NCBI GenBank assembly: GCA_020310875.1 | Contig: CM035407.1 | Location: 68,665,158 to 68,729,157 of the forward strand | Source: Ceratopteris richardii | Lineage: Eukaryota; Streptophyta; Polypodiopsida; Polypodiales; Pteridaceae | Direction of reading: 5' to 3' | Length of the DNA stretch: 64,000 nt | Position numbers and translations under genes: made by a program | In this document: positions 26,564-38,405 of the stretch, piece by piece | Layout of the letters: each line of letters opens with the position of its first letter | Numbering within the stretch: the stretch's first letter is position 1 | The notes under the pieces: generated by a model | Databases searched by the model: none | Told to the model about the DNA's origin: nothing | What the model saw: only the letters and a program-made list of their open reading frames with translations

Positions 26564-26726
<163 letters not shown>

Positions 26727-26885
26727 GGTTTTAATTGTGTCTATGGTATGAGTTCAAAATTTTGATAATTTTAGAATGTTTGATAGACTAATTTATTTGA
26801 TTGAGGTGAACTATATTCTTGAAAGTTACTAATAATTTTTACTATAGTTTATTTTTAAGGTGTGACTTATTACTTTAGTTGTATT

Positions 26886-27790
26886 ATTCATTCATATTAT
26901 ATGTGTATCTGTGTGTGTATATGTGTCTATGTACATGTATCTATTGTATGTGTGTGTGTATGTATATGTAGGTATATATGTATATTTTTGTACATGTACA
27001 TATGTATGTGTATGTTGTGTATATGCATATGTATGTATGTGCATGTGTGTATATGTGCATGCATATGTGTATGTGTATCTGTATAAGTATGTATATGTGT
27101 GTGTATGTGTTTGTGTGTATCTATATGTGTATGTGCATGCATGTGCATGTAGATATGTTTGTGCAGGTGTATGTCCATGTGTATATGTATGTGTATCTGT
27201 ATAAGTATGTATATGCATGTGTGTGTATGTGTATGTGCATGCATGGGCATGTGCATGTAGATATGTTTATACATATGCATGTGCATGTGTATGTGTGTGC
27301 ATGTGCATGTGCATGTGCATGTGCATGTGTATGTGTATGTATATCTATATAATTATGTGTGTATGTTCATGTGCATGTGCATGTGTAAGTATATATGTAT
27401 ATGTGTTTACGTGCATAAATATATGTGTATCTGTGTAAGTATGTGTGTATGTGTAGGTGTATGTGTATGCGTGTGTGTATGTGTGTGTATGTGTATGTGC
27501 ATGCATGGGCATGTGCATTTGTATGTGTATGTGCATGTGTGTGTATATGTGTATAAGTATGTGTGTGCATGTGTGTGCATGTGCATGTGGATCTTCATGC
27601 ATCTTCATGTCTATGTGCTTGCATCTACATGTGCATGTGCATGCATGTGTGTGTATGTGCATGTGTATGTGTATGTGTATAAGTATCCATGCATGTATGT
27701 ATATGTGTGTATGTGCATGTGTATGTGTATGTGTATGTGTATAAGTTTTTTTGTATGTGTGTGTATGTAAATGTGCATGCATGTGTGAGT
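26886..27790. repeat. (TGTATGTG/CATG)n minisatellite, about 900 bp
   Basis: Variable TGTATGTG, TGCATG and TATAAGTATG units repeat throughout, effectively the complement type of the ACACAT array at 14866-15748. Larger phrases such as GTGTATAAGTATG recur at intervals of roughly 100-130 bp. Open frames here are compositional. Confidence 0.95.
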
Positions 27791-28344
27791 ATTTTATTTA
27801 TAAAAACAAAATAGTTTAAATGGTATAGAAACAATGAAAATTGTACTTATAATCGTTAGACATATAATATGCTCAGTGAACATTTTCAATAACATAGAGA
27901 GAAGCCGAGACAGATATAGAGAGTGAGAGAGAGAGATAGAGTTTATAAGTGTAGCATAGATATGAACGTTGGTTCCACTCTCGATGAGATGCACATGAAT
28001 GATGACCCAAGAGTGATGCATTTTTTCTTGTTATGATAAAAAATGAGCATCCCATAGGCGATGGTGCATCGTCATTAAGGCGATGTTCACTTTGCACTGA
28101 TTATTTGTGTAACATGATGGGTGATGATGGTGCGGGTATGGAACATTCCTAATACTTGAGATTCAATCACATCTGTCAGGCTGACAATGGATTCATCAGA
28201 TGCACCAAATATAGCCACTTAGACTACTAATAGACTTATAATCAACTCGTTGTCATGTGGGGGGAAATGTTGTTATACTTGAACAAGATAAAGCTCATGA
28301 TTTATGGAATAAATCGAAAGCATTTTTTTTGTGAGGCCAGTATG
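27791..28344. other. No recognisable gene
   Basis: Unassigned sequence containing a short GAGAGA-rich tract near 27900-27940. No motif was seen. Confidence 0.4.
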
Positions 28345-28836
28345 GTAGTGGGTTGTTGTTGTGATCCATAGGTGAGCACCACAGGAGTGACAACCAAAAT
28401 GTAGGAGTGACCTCCTAAGCCCAATCTTGAGCTTTCCCCATGTTTTGGATGTGCAGGTGATTCCTCATTACCTTGGGGGTGACGACGAACTATGAAGCAT
28501 ATGTGTTGAGCCTACTTCATTGAATTCAATGTCGACTTCAGCTTGGCTTTCGAGTCAAGTAGATGCTTGATAATGGGAATGCTTCTTCAACCTCTTTGTG
28601 AGTGTTTGGGTATTTGATATGGACTTCTCTCCATGAGGATGGGACGCATGACCCTAATCAGTGACAAACATTGATCTAGCTACTCTCCAAGAGGGCTACA
28701 TTTTGGAAAGTTAGTATGATGGTTCACCTCAAAATGACCCTCTAAATGGGTAGTGAACTTGTTCCAAAATCTTAGACCCTTCCCCTCCTTCTAAAACACT
28801 TCCGCTCAAGGCCAAGTCCAAAAGCCATGAATAACA
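28345..28836 (+). mobile_element. LTR copy beta (plus orientation)
   Basis: The segment is the inverted homologue of 30789-31245. Shared phrases (in one orientation) include GAGCGGAAGTGTTT/GAGCGAAAGTGTTT, GAGGGTCATTTTGAG/AAGGGTCATTTCGAG and CACATATGCTTC. It ends AACA two bases before a tRNA-Met-like primer site. The left boundary is approximate. Confidence 0.6.
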
Positions 28837-28838
28837 CT

Positions 28839-28852
28839 TGATATCAAAGCCA
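28839..28852 (+). other. tRNA-Met-type primer binding site (beta)
   Basis: TGATATCAAAGCCA has two differences from the plant copia site TGGTATCAGAGCCA and sits two bases after the LTR end. Confidence 0.55.
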
Positions 28853-30640
28853 TTTCTTAGGGGGCTTCTAAATATGCGGACCTTGCAATGAACACCGAGT
28901 GACGCAAAGAAAATGTTGAACCATGGGATGGCAAGCATGGGCCGAGTGAGTGAGCAACCCATACTCAGTGGACACAAATGGCTTCTGCTTATCTTCTACA
29001 AACGGCTTGGTAAAGCCAGTTAGAATTGGACATCATGGGTCCTTCTCTCCTTCTCAACATGTCCTGTGTTATAGGACGATCATGGAACTCCCTTACCGAG
29101 TACTTTTGTGAGAAGTGGGGAAGTGTGCATTGGGACCGGCTCCCTCCTCTTCATGGCAACCTTGAGACTCAACAACTCCACTTTAGGAATTTGGTTGGAG
29201 GGTGATACCCACACCACCTTATATTTTCTACATACATATTGGAATCTCTCCCACAGGTGGGTGGCTCCATGGTGCAAGTGATGGCCCCTACAAGGTCCCT
29301 TTGTGGTCTTGACCTCCCTCCCCCGAGCATAGTGGTTGTAGTGATTGGATGATTCCCCATTGAGGAATGGGAACCAAAGGTGTGCAAAACCTTAACCCCA
29401 TATATGACCGCCTATGTGTGAGATGGCTCCCCCACCTTAACTCCATTGAACCATCTTGTAGCGAGATCTTCATTACCTACCAAAAACATGTGTGTGTGTC
29501 TACCAACAGGTATAGTATTTTAACTTTAACAACGTTTCTTCTACAAAACAACTCGGGTACTATGAAACTTCTACACAGCACAACCCTCATCACAATGACC
29601 CTCAACTTTAGACCATCAACTTCAGACCCTCACCTTCAAACACTCAACAATTGTGGGTGCAGCCCCTATACGAGGTGCTAGCCCTTGGTATGACAATCAA
29701 CACAACTTCGGGCATGTCCCCATATGACTCACAAATTATGGGATTTGCCTTGGCCCATCAGGCCTCCTAGGCCTTGTGGGCCTCTTGAGTTTCCATCGGG
29801 CCTCCTAGGCCTCTCAAGCCTCCTAGGCCCCATCAGGCCACTTTAGGGCCTCTTTTCTAGATGGCACATCTTTGGGCCTGTCCTCCAAGATTGAGAGGAT
29901 TGGACTCTCCACGTATTGTGTTTCATTTAAACAACGAAGGGCTTCAACTATCGCTTGATGCTATTCCTCTACATGAAAGAAGCCAAGATCCATCTCAATG
30001 AGGAGACACTTTGGCAAAGGTAGTGCCTCAAATAAAATCTACTCGATGCAATGGGGGCAACATTTTGGCATATGGATAGAGTCGGCTTTGTGGTAAGACG
30101 AGCTTATTGGGGGAATAGTCTAAGTTTTGATCAACGAGTCCTATCTTGAGTCGAGGTGCAAAGTTGAAGATCCGCTCCAAGCAAGGGGCAAATTTGGAAG
30201 CTTGTAGTGAAAGTGGCAGTTGGCTTTCAAGTCTTGGGGCAAGCTTATTGATTTTGATTTATTATGATTTTTAGTTTTAATTAATCGTAGATTTATTTCT
30301 ATTTATCATGATTTTCTTTCTTTCTGGTGAAATTTCAATGCTCGTAGCGTTTGTTACTCCATAATAAATTTTCAAATCATTGGTTGATATATTACCAATC
30401 ATCCCATATTTCTTCTAAGAAGAAGGGATAACCCAAGAACCTTGGTCAAATCTCATTGCTTTGATGTAAAATTGATTCATACTAACCATATTAGTAGCAT
30501 TTCATATGATTATTTCATAATAAATATAAATCACTCACTCATTTACTACCAACTTCCCTATACTAAAATGAAGAGGAATTGCCTTTCATGTTAACCGTCC
30601 TGTATACTTTGAGAAGAAATACCAAATTACCTTGGACGTT
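28853..30640. other. Region between the facing LTR copies; no gene recognised
   Basis: The first about 110 bp match the leader of the opposing copy. The rest has no recognisable gag or pol motif. A GGCC-rich repetitive stretch lies at 29750-29870. Short open frames (up to 104 codons) lack known motifs. Confidence 0.4.
29740..29875. repeat. Short GGCCTCCTAGGCC-type repeats
   Basis: Units such as CATCAGGCCTCCTAGGCC and CAAGCCTCCTAGGCCCCATC recur at least four times within about 130 bp. Each contains the palindrome GGCCTCCTAGGCC or a variant, which is GC-rich compared with its surroundings. Confidence 0.7.
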
Positions 30641-30772
30641 GGTGGCTGCTTCGTCTCCATGCGTAAGATAGGTTTACTCGAGACGAAGAAGCCGACCAAT
30701 TGGAAATCACGCACACCATGGATCCAATTACCCATGTGAGCTCCGCACATTTAGAAGCCTGCCCCCATAAAG
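30641..30772 (-). mobile_element. Leader region of LTR copy alpha
   Basis: On the minus strand this follows the primer site and shares CTTCTAAATGTGCGG and the following bases with the beta leader at 28853-28960. It is non-coding. Confidence 0.5.
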
Positions 30773-30786
30773 TGGCTCTAATACCA
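30773..30786 (-). other. tRNA-Met-type primer binding site (alpha)
   Basis: The minus strand reads TGGTATTAGAGCCA, one base from TGGTATCAGAGCCA, two bases after the LTR end in AACA. Confidence 0.65.
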
Positions 30787-30788
30787 AG

Positions 30789-31245
30789 TGTTATGCACGG
30801 GATTTGTACCTGGCCTTGAGCGAAAGTGTTTAAGAAGGGGTGGAAGGGTCTAAGATATTTGGATGAGTTCATGGCCCATTTAAAGGGTCATTTCGAGCTA
30901 AAGCATCATACAGACTCGCCAAAACGTAGCCCTCTAAAAGAGTGGCTATATCAACATTTGTCATCAATTCGGGTCATAGATCTCATCCTCATTGAGAGGA
31001 GGTCCTATTTGATACCTAAGCACTCACGGAGAGTTTGGGTTTGGGGAAACATTCCCATTGGCGGACATCTACTTGACTCCAGAGCCCAACCGAAGCCGAC
31101 ATCGAATTCAAGGAAATAGGCTAAGCACATATGCTTCGTAGTGTATCATCTCTCCCAAAGTAAGGACTCACCCGCACATCGGAAACATGAGAGAATTTCA
31201 AGATCAAGCTTAGAAAGTCACTCCTCTATTTCTGGCTTAGGCTAG
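30789..31245 (-). mobile_element. LTR copy alpha (minus orientation)
   Basis: The plus strand starts TGTTATGC, the inverse of the LTR end. The segment is homologous over its whole length to copy beta (28345-28836) on the opposite strand. The right boundary is approximate and is followed by a SINE/LINE tail. Confidence 0.6.
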
Positions 31246-31418
31246 TTAAACCAACCATGTTTCCTTCAGTTGCAACCATGTCTCCTTGTCTAACCCTTGC
31301 TTTGTGGGATACAGGGGGTCCCGCGGGTAATATGCCCATTCACTTGTACATTTGCAATTTCAAAGTTAAAGTCTAGGGGAATAGGCTTTGGTTGAACCTC
31401 CATTAAAAAAAAAAAAAC
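31246..31418 (+). repeat. SINE 3' half with poly(A)
   Basis: GCTTTGTGGGATACAGGGGG, CCCATTCACTTGTACATTTG, CAATTTCAAAGTTAAAGTCT and GAACCTCCATT are followed by about 13 A. It matches the body and tail of the SINE at 46874-47167 (in the opposite orientation). The tRNA-like head is missing or too decayed to see. Confidence 0.75.
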
Positions 31419-31937
31419 AGTGTATGTCTACAGTCTGCTTGTATGTTTGATACTTTGACATTGGAGCAACCAAACATACTATCTCGTAGTGCAGTTTTTT
31501 TACTTCACTTGACTCTACTCCTGTAGAGAATATTATCACATGCACTAACAACTCGTCTTATCCTAAAATGGGACTTGGAAAGATCATTTTGCACTTCCAC
31601 GGAGGATTGATTTGCATTTTAAAATCTTGGACAATCCTTATATGCAACCTTCTCCCTAAAACATAGAAATCTCTCTCCCATCGTGCATGCCAAATTTGTT
31701 GTGGGAGGTTTGGAAAAGGTGTCTCGTTGTTTGTGGTAGATGTGGAAATTAACAACAATACAGAAGGTTCTTGTATTTAGTCCTCCCTCAAATGAAGCAA
31801 ATGCCCATGAATACTTGCATTAAAACTAAGAAGAGTACTACAAAGTATCTATAGATCTAGCAAGATTCATAGTTCTAAACGCACAACATTGTAGAAGGCG
31901 ATAAGTGCAGTTGAGTGCATGGATTTGAACAAGTACA
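31419..31937. other. No recognisable gene
   Basis: Unassigned sequence between the SINE tail and the next copia LTR. Confidence 0.4.
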
Positions 31938-32166
31938 TGTTGATATATTTTAGTGGTGATGTGTATGAACACACTTAAAATTGTCAGGGTACTTTTTTCC
32001 CTTTTAGGAGGTTTATTTTCTCTGACTTGTATATATGCATATAACCCTAACAAGTTACTAATTCTTGTACATTCACTTGGTAATTCATTCAATGTAGTGT
32101 TGTGCTCTAAGTTTCATCTTTTTCCTTGTGCTTTTCATGTACTTTCGTAGACCTCAAGCTCCAACA
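31938..32166 (+). mobile_element. Copia 5' LTR (229 bp)
   Basis: It starts TGTTGATATA and ends CTCCAACA two bases before a primer site. It is related to the minus-strand LTR at 25475-25704, so both belong to one short-LTR copia family. Confidence 0.7.
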
Positions 32167-32168
32167 AT

Positions 32169-32180
32169 TGGTATTAGAGT
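32169..32180 (+). other. tRNA-Met primer binding site (copia)
   Basis: TGGTATTAGAGT has two differences from the plant copia site TGGTATCAGAGC. Confidence 0.65.
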
Positions 32181-32499
32181 AGGTCACCTCTTCATCTAGG
32201 CATCATCCACACCCCTCCATTCGCACTCTTAGAATCACATAAAAAATTGATGAGCATACTCAAGGCAATTAGGAGTTCAAAATGGCTTTATTTTGTGGTA
32301 TCAAAATTTTGATTTGATCTTGTTTCGGCCTCCGAATGCACTATTGTAGCACATATGAAGGCAATTTCATCCTTTTGTGCCAAATATATATACATGTTTT
32401 GGTTCGCTAATACAAGCTCTCGAAGTTTGCTACAAATTTAGCAGAGTTCGATAGGGTAAATCTATTGAAAAATTTGAGAGACACTCATTTTCTACATTA

Positions 32500-32968
32500 G
32501 GGTATTTAATGAGTGGCCATGGCTGAAAGCAAAGATGCATTCTGTATGTTTGGCTATTGAGGACAAGTTGGATGGTACGAATGACCCATTATGGGAATAT
32601 ATGATGGGTCATGATTGCTAGCAAAACGGCTATGGAATATTGTGTAGGGTATTGAAAAACTTCCTACTACATCTGTGAATATAGTTTTTGAGGTTATGCA
32701 GATGGCATTGAAGATGATGATCTTTATATTCATGTTCGTGTTGCAATTACTAATATAGCTACAACAGAATAAATCTATTGGGATGGCAAAAATGCTCAGG
32801 CACATGCATTGATAGCTTTGTCTATCAAACGTATCATTATCCCTCACATTCACTCTCGGAAGATAGCAAAGGATGCTCGGGATACACTTACAACCTTATA
32901 CCAGGCAAGAAATGAGGCTCCTATCGCTTATCTCTAAAAACAAATTGGAGAGTAGCACACGAATGAAC
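32500..32968 (+). pseudogene. Copia gag (UBN2-type) fragment, interrupted
   Basis: Translation in pieces shows the typical gag start (LDGTNDPLWEYMM-like, about 32562-32602), then WDGKNAQAHALIALSIKR at about 32779, then DTLTTLYQARNEAPIAYL near 32883-32937. These match the UBN2 gag family of plant copia elements. Stops and at least one shift are present. The frame is cut at 32968 by a full-length copia insertion, and no continuation of gag is evident beyond 39650. Confidence 0.65.
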
Positions 32969-34164
32969 TGTGAAGAGATGGATACATATGTGCTTGAAGA
33001 TGAAGTGGTGCTGCAAAATCCTTGATCTACACCAACCAAATGAACTCTAGGAGTATGTGGTGGGCCCGTTTAGCTTGCCAATGGATGTGTTAGACACCCT
33101 ATGTACCTTGAAACATCAATCTCAAAAAGATAGATCAAAACATTTGAATAATTCTCTGAGCACAGAAGCAATTAGCTTAATTCCTTTTGGGGAACTCTAA
33201 TTAACTTAGTAAGCTAACCTTCAAGAGTAATTTCATCAGAAGTAGTGAATCACACAATGAGAATGAAGTTTAACAAGTTATGACATCATCCCAATTTTCA
33301 CGGGCTGCAAGAGTACTTAGACCAGTGAGCAAAAACATGATCATAGCTCAAGATTCAAATACTTAATGATTATCAAATTTTGTATGATGATACTAGACAG
33401 TATGATGAATCCAACAAGCTTTGAATCATGCAATTTGATGAAGTAAATGCATAAAATAAGCTCTGGTAGTTTACTAAAAAAATCAAAAATCTGTAGAGAA
33501 GTGAATATGGAAAGATAGGGTTGACTTCAATTGAACATAACTCAAGATTGAGACCTCCAATAGCAATGACATTTTGTGAGAATATAGAATACTCTAAAGA
33601 GAACTTTAGCAATTTAAATCATTGAAAATGATGCACCACACTGAGAGAAATGATCTCTGCAATCTGACTAAAAAATCTGAGAAGCATAACAGTGAAGAGT
33701 AGACTCACACAACCATGAAGATATCAACTTGTATGATCATAAATATGAATCTATATTGATTGTAAAATACAATGAACTTACAGATACATGTGTGTGCCTT
33801 GTATCCACACTTGATATAGCATATAGCTCAGCTTTTGGATGCCTCTCAAAGTGCAAGTAAACTGCCATGTATATATAGAGAGTTTTGGAGCCAAGATTTG
33901 AATTTGAATCTTGCTCACCTAAAAGTAGTTTCCTAATTTTTAGAGATTGATTGATTCTCCAACCTCCAAATCAAGAATTTGTGGCTTCTCTCTCTATTTT
34001 TATCAACTGAACTCAACCACTTTTGATTCCTTTAACTTTTACATCAAGTAAATGATCAAACAATTACAAGGGTGAGTTCACAAGTGAACTCTTAGATTTC
34101 CATACATTGTCTTCTCTAAGAAACTCAAGCCAATACTTAGGCTTGTAATTGATTTGTTCCAATA
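32969..34164 (-). mobile_element. 3' LTR of the full-length copia
   Basis: On the minus strand it starts TATTG (mutated from TGTTG in the sister LTR) and ends CTTCACA. It is highly similar to 38406-39645 but lacks about 59 bp that the sister has near 38590-38650. Confidence 0.9.
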
Positions 34165-34175
34165 GCTCCCCCTCA
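34165..34175 (-). other. Polypurine tract (copia)
   Basis: The minus strand reads TGAGGGGGAGC immediately before the 3' LTR. Confidence 0.7.
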
Positions 34176-34196
34176 AGACAAGTATGATTGAGGTCT

Positions 34197-34862
34197 TCAA
34201 GCTTCAAGAATAACCTGCAATCCAATCATGGCCTTGAATTTGCAAAGTTTTGTACCATCCAATGCTTTGGTCAAAATATATGCACATTGTTGATGAGTGG
34301 ACACATATGATATCTGAATCTCTTTGCTTAGAACCTTTTCTCTTACATAATGATAATGAACTTCAATGTGTTTATTCCTTGCATGAAAAATAGGGTTAGC
34401 AGCTAAATGAATAGAACTCATGTTGTCACCAAAAATAGTTGGAGTTCCAAACTCCAATCCAAGATCTTTGAATAATGTCTTCATCCACATAGCTTCTTGT
34501 GTAGCTATGGCAAGACCTCTGTATTCAGCTTCAGTAGAAGAGAGAGCAACTGTGGGTTTCTTCTTGGATGACCATGAAATAAGCTTTGAATCTACAAAGG
34601 TAAGATAACCTGAAGTGCTCCTTCTATCTTCTTTGGAGTCAGCCCAATCTGCATTAGAAAATAGCTTCAACCCTAAATCAGATACATAAGGATAATAGAG
34701 TCCTTCAGTTATGGTTCCTTTGAGATATTTGAGTATCCTCTTAGCAGCATCCATGTGTGGTTTCCTTGGTGTGTGCATGAATTGACTTAGCACACTCACA
34801 CTTTAGCATATATCTACCCTTGTCAATGTGGCATAGTTGAGACTACCCACAAGGCTTTGATA
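34197..34862 (-). pseudogene. Copia RNase H
   Basis: Contains KPHMDAAKRILKYLKGT, LKLFSNADWADSKEDRRSTS, SKLISWSSKKKPTVALSSTE, AEYRGLAIATQEAMWMKTLF and KHIEVHYHYVREKVLSKEI. The acidic positions in NADWADS and STEAEY are present. Length and order are normal for copia RNase H, and the 200-codon stretch 34197-34799 is open. A stop at about 34803 separates it from RT. Confidence 0.85.
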
Positions 34863-35911
34863 TTATGTGATGTCCTCTATGAGTTTACCTTCATGTGAGC
34901 TCAATTTATGGTTGACCTCCATTGGAGTACCTGCAATTTTACAATCCTCCATCTTGAATTTTGCTAACATATCCTTGATATACTTCCTTTGAGTGAGAAA
35001 TAAACCATGATCTTTGTAGACAACTTCCAAACCTAGGAAGTAGGTAAGTGATCTTAAATCACTTATCTTGAATTCTTCTCTCATCTGATCTTTGATCTTC
35101 TTCATACATCATTTCCTATCAATATAATATCATCTACACATACACATAGGTAGATGACCTTAGAATTACTCTTTTTAATAAAGAGTGAATGTTCTACCTT
35201 GCTTGGTTGAAAGCCTTTGTCCTGCAAGAATGAAACAAGCTTGAAATTCCAAGCTCTTGGGACTTGCTTGAGACCATACAATGCTTTTTTAAGTTTACAC
35301 ACATAATCAGGATAAACTTGATTCTCAAAACCAAGTGGTTGTGCCATATATACCTCTTCTGTTATCCATCCATTAAGAAATGCATTTTTTACATATAGTT
35401 GAAGTATCTTCCAATTCTTGGAAGAGGCAATACTAAGAAAAACCCTAATAGTAGGCATCTTTGCTATAGGAGAGAAGGTATCCTCATAATCAATTCCCTA
35501 AGTTTGTGCAAAGCCTTTAGCTTCAATCCTTGCCTTATACCTATTTATGGAACCATCAGAATTCTTCTTGAGTTTATAGACCCATCTTGAGCCTATTACC
35601 TTCATAGATGAAGTCTTGGGCATCAAATCCCAAGTGTTGTTTTCCTCAAGTCCTTCAATCTCTTCCTTCATTGCATGCTTCCATTCTGATTTTGCTTTGG
35701 ATTCTTCAAAGGATGATGGCTCCTCTTGATTTATGTCATGTGCTATGTAAATAGAATGTTTAGTTACTAATGAGGTGTCAAACCCATACCTTTCTGGATT
35801 TTTTCTTTCCCTTATAGATCTTCTTAAGCCATGTTGTGATGATTCTGCCTCATGTCCAAGTTCTTGCAATTTTGCTTTAACTTTAGACTTCCATGCTTTG
35901 ATTTTTTCCAT
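34863..35911 (-). pseudogene. Copia reverse transcriptase
   Basis: Contains VIGSRWVYKLKKNSDGSI, RYKARIEAKGFAQT, then a stop, DYEDTFSPIAK, LQLYVKNAFLNGWITEEVYM and [16 protein letters not shown]. The catalytic box reads LCVCVDDIILIGND and keeps both Asp. The first catalytic Asp, normally in 'QLDVKNAFL', is Tyr here. One frameshift falls between 35105 and 35458. The N-terminal part (35498-35911) carries the usual integrase-RT linker with RRSIRERKNPERYG. Confidence 0.85.
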
Positions 35912-36808
35912 CTAAGTTTCTTCATCATCTTCTGAAGTATCTTGTTCTTCAATCTTTTGATGTTCTCTACCAAGCTTTGGAAAATCTTCTTCAAGGTCAT
36001 ATGGCAATTTGACCTTCCTGCATGAATCTTCATACCATGAATTGTTCTCATCAAAAAATACATCTCTGCTTACCAAGAATCCTTTGTTGGTAGGGTTGTA
36101 TAACCTGTAACCCTTTTGATTGTTGTCATATCCAATAAATACACACCTTTCTGCCTTTGGATCCATCTTGCCTCTAACCTGTGAAGGAACATGAGCAAAG
36201 GCAATACATCCAAAAATTTTACAATGATCTAAGATAGGTCTTCTTCCATTCCAAGCCTCATATGGAGTCATCCCATCAAGGGATTTTGAAGGCAACCTGT
36301 TAATCAAGTAAGTGGCTCTGGATACAGCCTCAACCCATAGATAATTAGGCAAATGTTTTTTATTTAACATGGACCTTGCAGCTTCAACAATTGTCCTATT
36401 CCTCCTTTCTACCACTCCATTTTGCTCAGGAGTGGACCTTGTAGTTACCTCTCTTTTGATTCCTCTTTCTTGAAGAAAAGAATCAAATTCATGTGAGAAG
36501 TATTCTCCCCCTCCATCTGACCTTAGCCTTTTTAGTGATTTACCTCTTTGATTCTCAAAAAGAGCCAAATATCTTTTGAAGCATGAAAAAATTCATCTTT
36601 GTGTTTCATAAAGAAGGATAGTCCATCTACTGCAATCATTAATAAAGGAGACATAATACCTTGATCTAGATATTGAAGCATCCTTGCTAGGTCCCCATAC
36701 ATCTGTATGAACCAACTCCAAGAGATCTCCATGCATATAACCTTTCTTCATGAATGGTAACCTATGAGACTTTCAAAATTGACATGCACTACACTTATTA
36801 ATCATGTG
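35912..36808 (-). pseudogene. Copia integrase
   Basis: The core runs from LVHTDVWGPSKDAS (about 36695) through LRSDGGGEYFSHEF and TPEQNGVVERRNRTIVEAAR to KIFGCIAFAHVPSQVR. The Asp in DGGGEY and Glu in VERRNR, catalytic in this family, are present. A 218-codon stretch (35912-36568) is open. A local double frameshift and a TGA near 36580-36640 disrupt the segment between the first Asp and the core. Confidence 0.85.
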
Positions 36809-37330
36809 TTATTTTGATAAGTTAGGGAGTCCAAGTACACTTTGGTCCCTGCAAATTTTCTTTAATGATCTTTCACCAAGATGTGCCAATCTCTTGTGCC
36901 ATACCTCTAGTTCTGTGAGTGTTTGATTACCATAGTTGAAGAGAGCTATGTTCCTTGTGACTTGAAACTCAAACGTGAATAATCTACATGTTTTTTCTCC
37001 CTTTGCTATTCTCTTGAACCCTTGGCTAGGGTCTTCCACATATGATCCTGCTCTTGTGAACCTAAGTAGCAATCCTTTTTCTACTATCTGCCCAACACTT
37101 ATCAAATTCTTTGTAATGGTAGGGACATAGAGTACCTTACTAAGTAAGTTGATGTTTCCATCAGGTGCTTTGACATTTCCTATTTTCTCCACAAGGTGTC
37201 TTGTATCATCTCCTGTTTGTACCTCATGCTTGTTCTTTGGATCTTCTAAATCTGATAGGAGGGCCACATTTCCTACCACATGATTTGAACAACTATGTAG
37301 AAAACATGCTCATCAGATTTACCTTGTGGC
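36809..37330 (-). pseudogene. Copia protease end and pre-integrase domain
   Basis: LYVPTITKNLISVGQIVEKG and LEVWHKRLAHLGERSLKKI are the hallmark blocks around the protease/integrase junction. The protease active site, expected near 37290 as 'DSG.SNHM', is reduced to a short CSNHVV remnant with the Asp-Ser-Gly lost through a deletion, so processing activity is not expected. Confidence 0.8.
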
Positions 37331-38388
37331 ATAGCCATGTTCATGATTAATAATGAATCCTCTTTGTTTGAGTCTTTTGTGTAGTTATTGAAGTCTCTCC
37401 TTCCTTTGTAGCCTCCTTGATAGTTTCAATGATTGTAGTTGTTGTAGCTGCCATGATAATTGTTGAACCTTCCTCTTGAGTAGCCATAACTTCCTCTATT
37501 GTATCCTCTGCCTCTTTGATTCCTGGAATTCCTAAAGCAATTTTCAGTTGTATGATTAGTTAATCCAAAAATAGAACATGGGTTGGAGTCTTGGGATCTC
37601 CCCCTGCCTTGTCTACCTCCTCTTCCTCTACCTCTACCATGTCTCCCTTTACCTGCACAGTTAGCTTGATATGTTCCTGCTTCATCATCCACTTTCTTTG
37701 ACTTTCCTTTGTTTTCTTTGGACTTGCCTTTATCAATATATAAAGCTAAAGATTGATTACCTTTAGAGCTTTCTCCATTCTTGATAAGTTTTGCCTCTTG
37801 AGTGAGTAGTTGTCCAATGAGTGTATTGAAATCAGGTACATGCATGTCCATGTACAAATCCATAGCTATGGTGAATGCTTCCTAGTTGTCATCTGCCTTC
37901 AAGCCATTGATGAACTCCCTTAAAATTTTCTCTTCATCTATTACCTCTCCAATGCTTCCCAAATGATCTGCTATGTCCTTGAGCTTTGTAACAAAATTAG
38001 TCACATTTTGTTTGGGAGCTTTCTTGAGAGTTGTGAAATCCAACCATAGTTGATGCTTCCTAGCTTTGGTACTTGAAGAGAACAAGGCTTCAAGTGCATC
38101 CCACACTTCCTAAGATGTCTTACAACTTCTAATATGACACAAAAAAAAATATAAGATAGAGTTGAGTAGATAAAACCTTTCAAGTGCATCCTTGGAGCAC
38201 CATGTGCTCAATCTTTCTTGCTCTTCTTGTGTTGGTTGACTTTTGTTCCTAAAACTGGGCATAACTTCATCTCCAGCTACATAACCATATAAACTTCTAC
38301 CTTGGAGATAAGCTTATATCCTTAATGACCAAGCTGAGTAATTACCTCTATCCAATTTGTCAATTGATGAAGGAAATCCATTTGCCAT
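37331..38388 (-). pseudogene. Copia gag
   Basis: Starts with ATG at 38388, 5 bases from the primer site. Contains LDRGNYSAWSLRI, EVWDALEALFSSSTKAR, KILREFINGLKADDN and a basic RG-rich region (GRGRGRGGRQGRGRS). The zinc knuckle at about 37520-37570 reads CSIFGLTNHTTENC: the second Cys is Phe. The C-terminus is rich in N, Y, G and R. At least three in-frame stops are present (near 38340, 38110 and 37875). Confidence 0.8.
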
Positions 38389-38392
38389 CTTT

Positions 38393-38404
38393 GCTCTGAT
38401 ACCA
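38393..38404 (-). other. tRNA-Met primer binding site (copia)
   Basis: The minus strand reads TGGTATCAGAGC, a perfect match to the plant copia primer site, one base from the 5' LTR. Confidence 0.9.
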
Positions 38405-38405
38405 C

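Noticed and set aside
26862..27782. Overlapping open frames in the TGTATG array
   Set aside because: Same reason: all frames are open because of the repeat unit.
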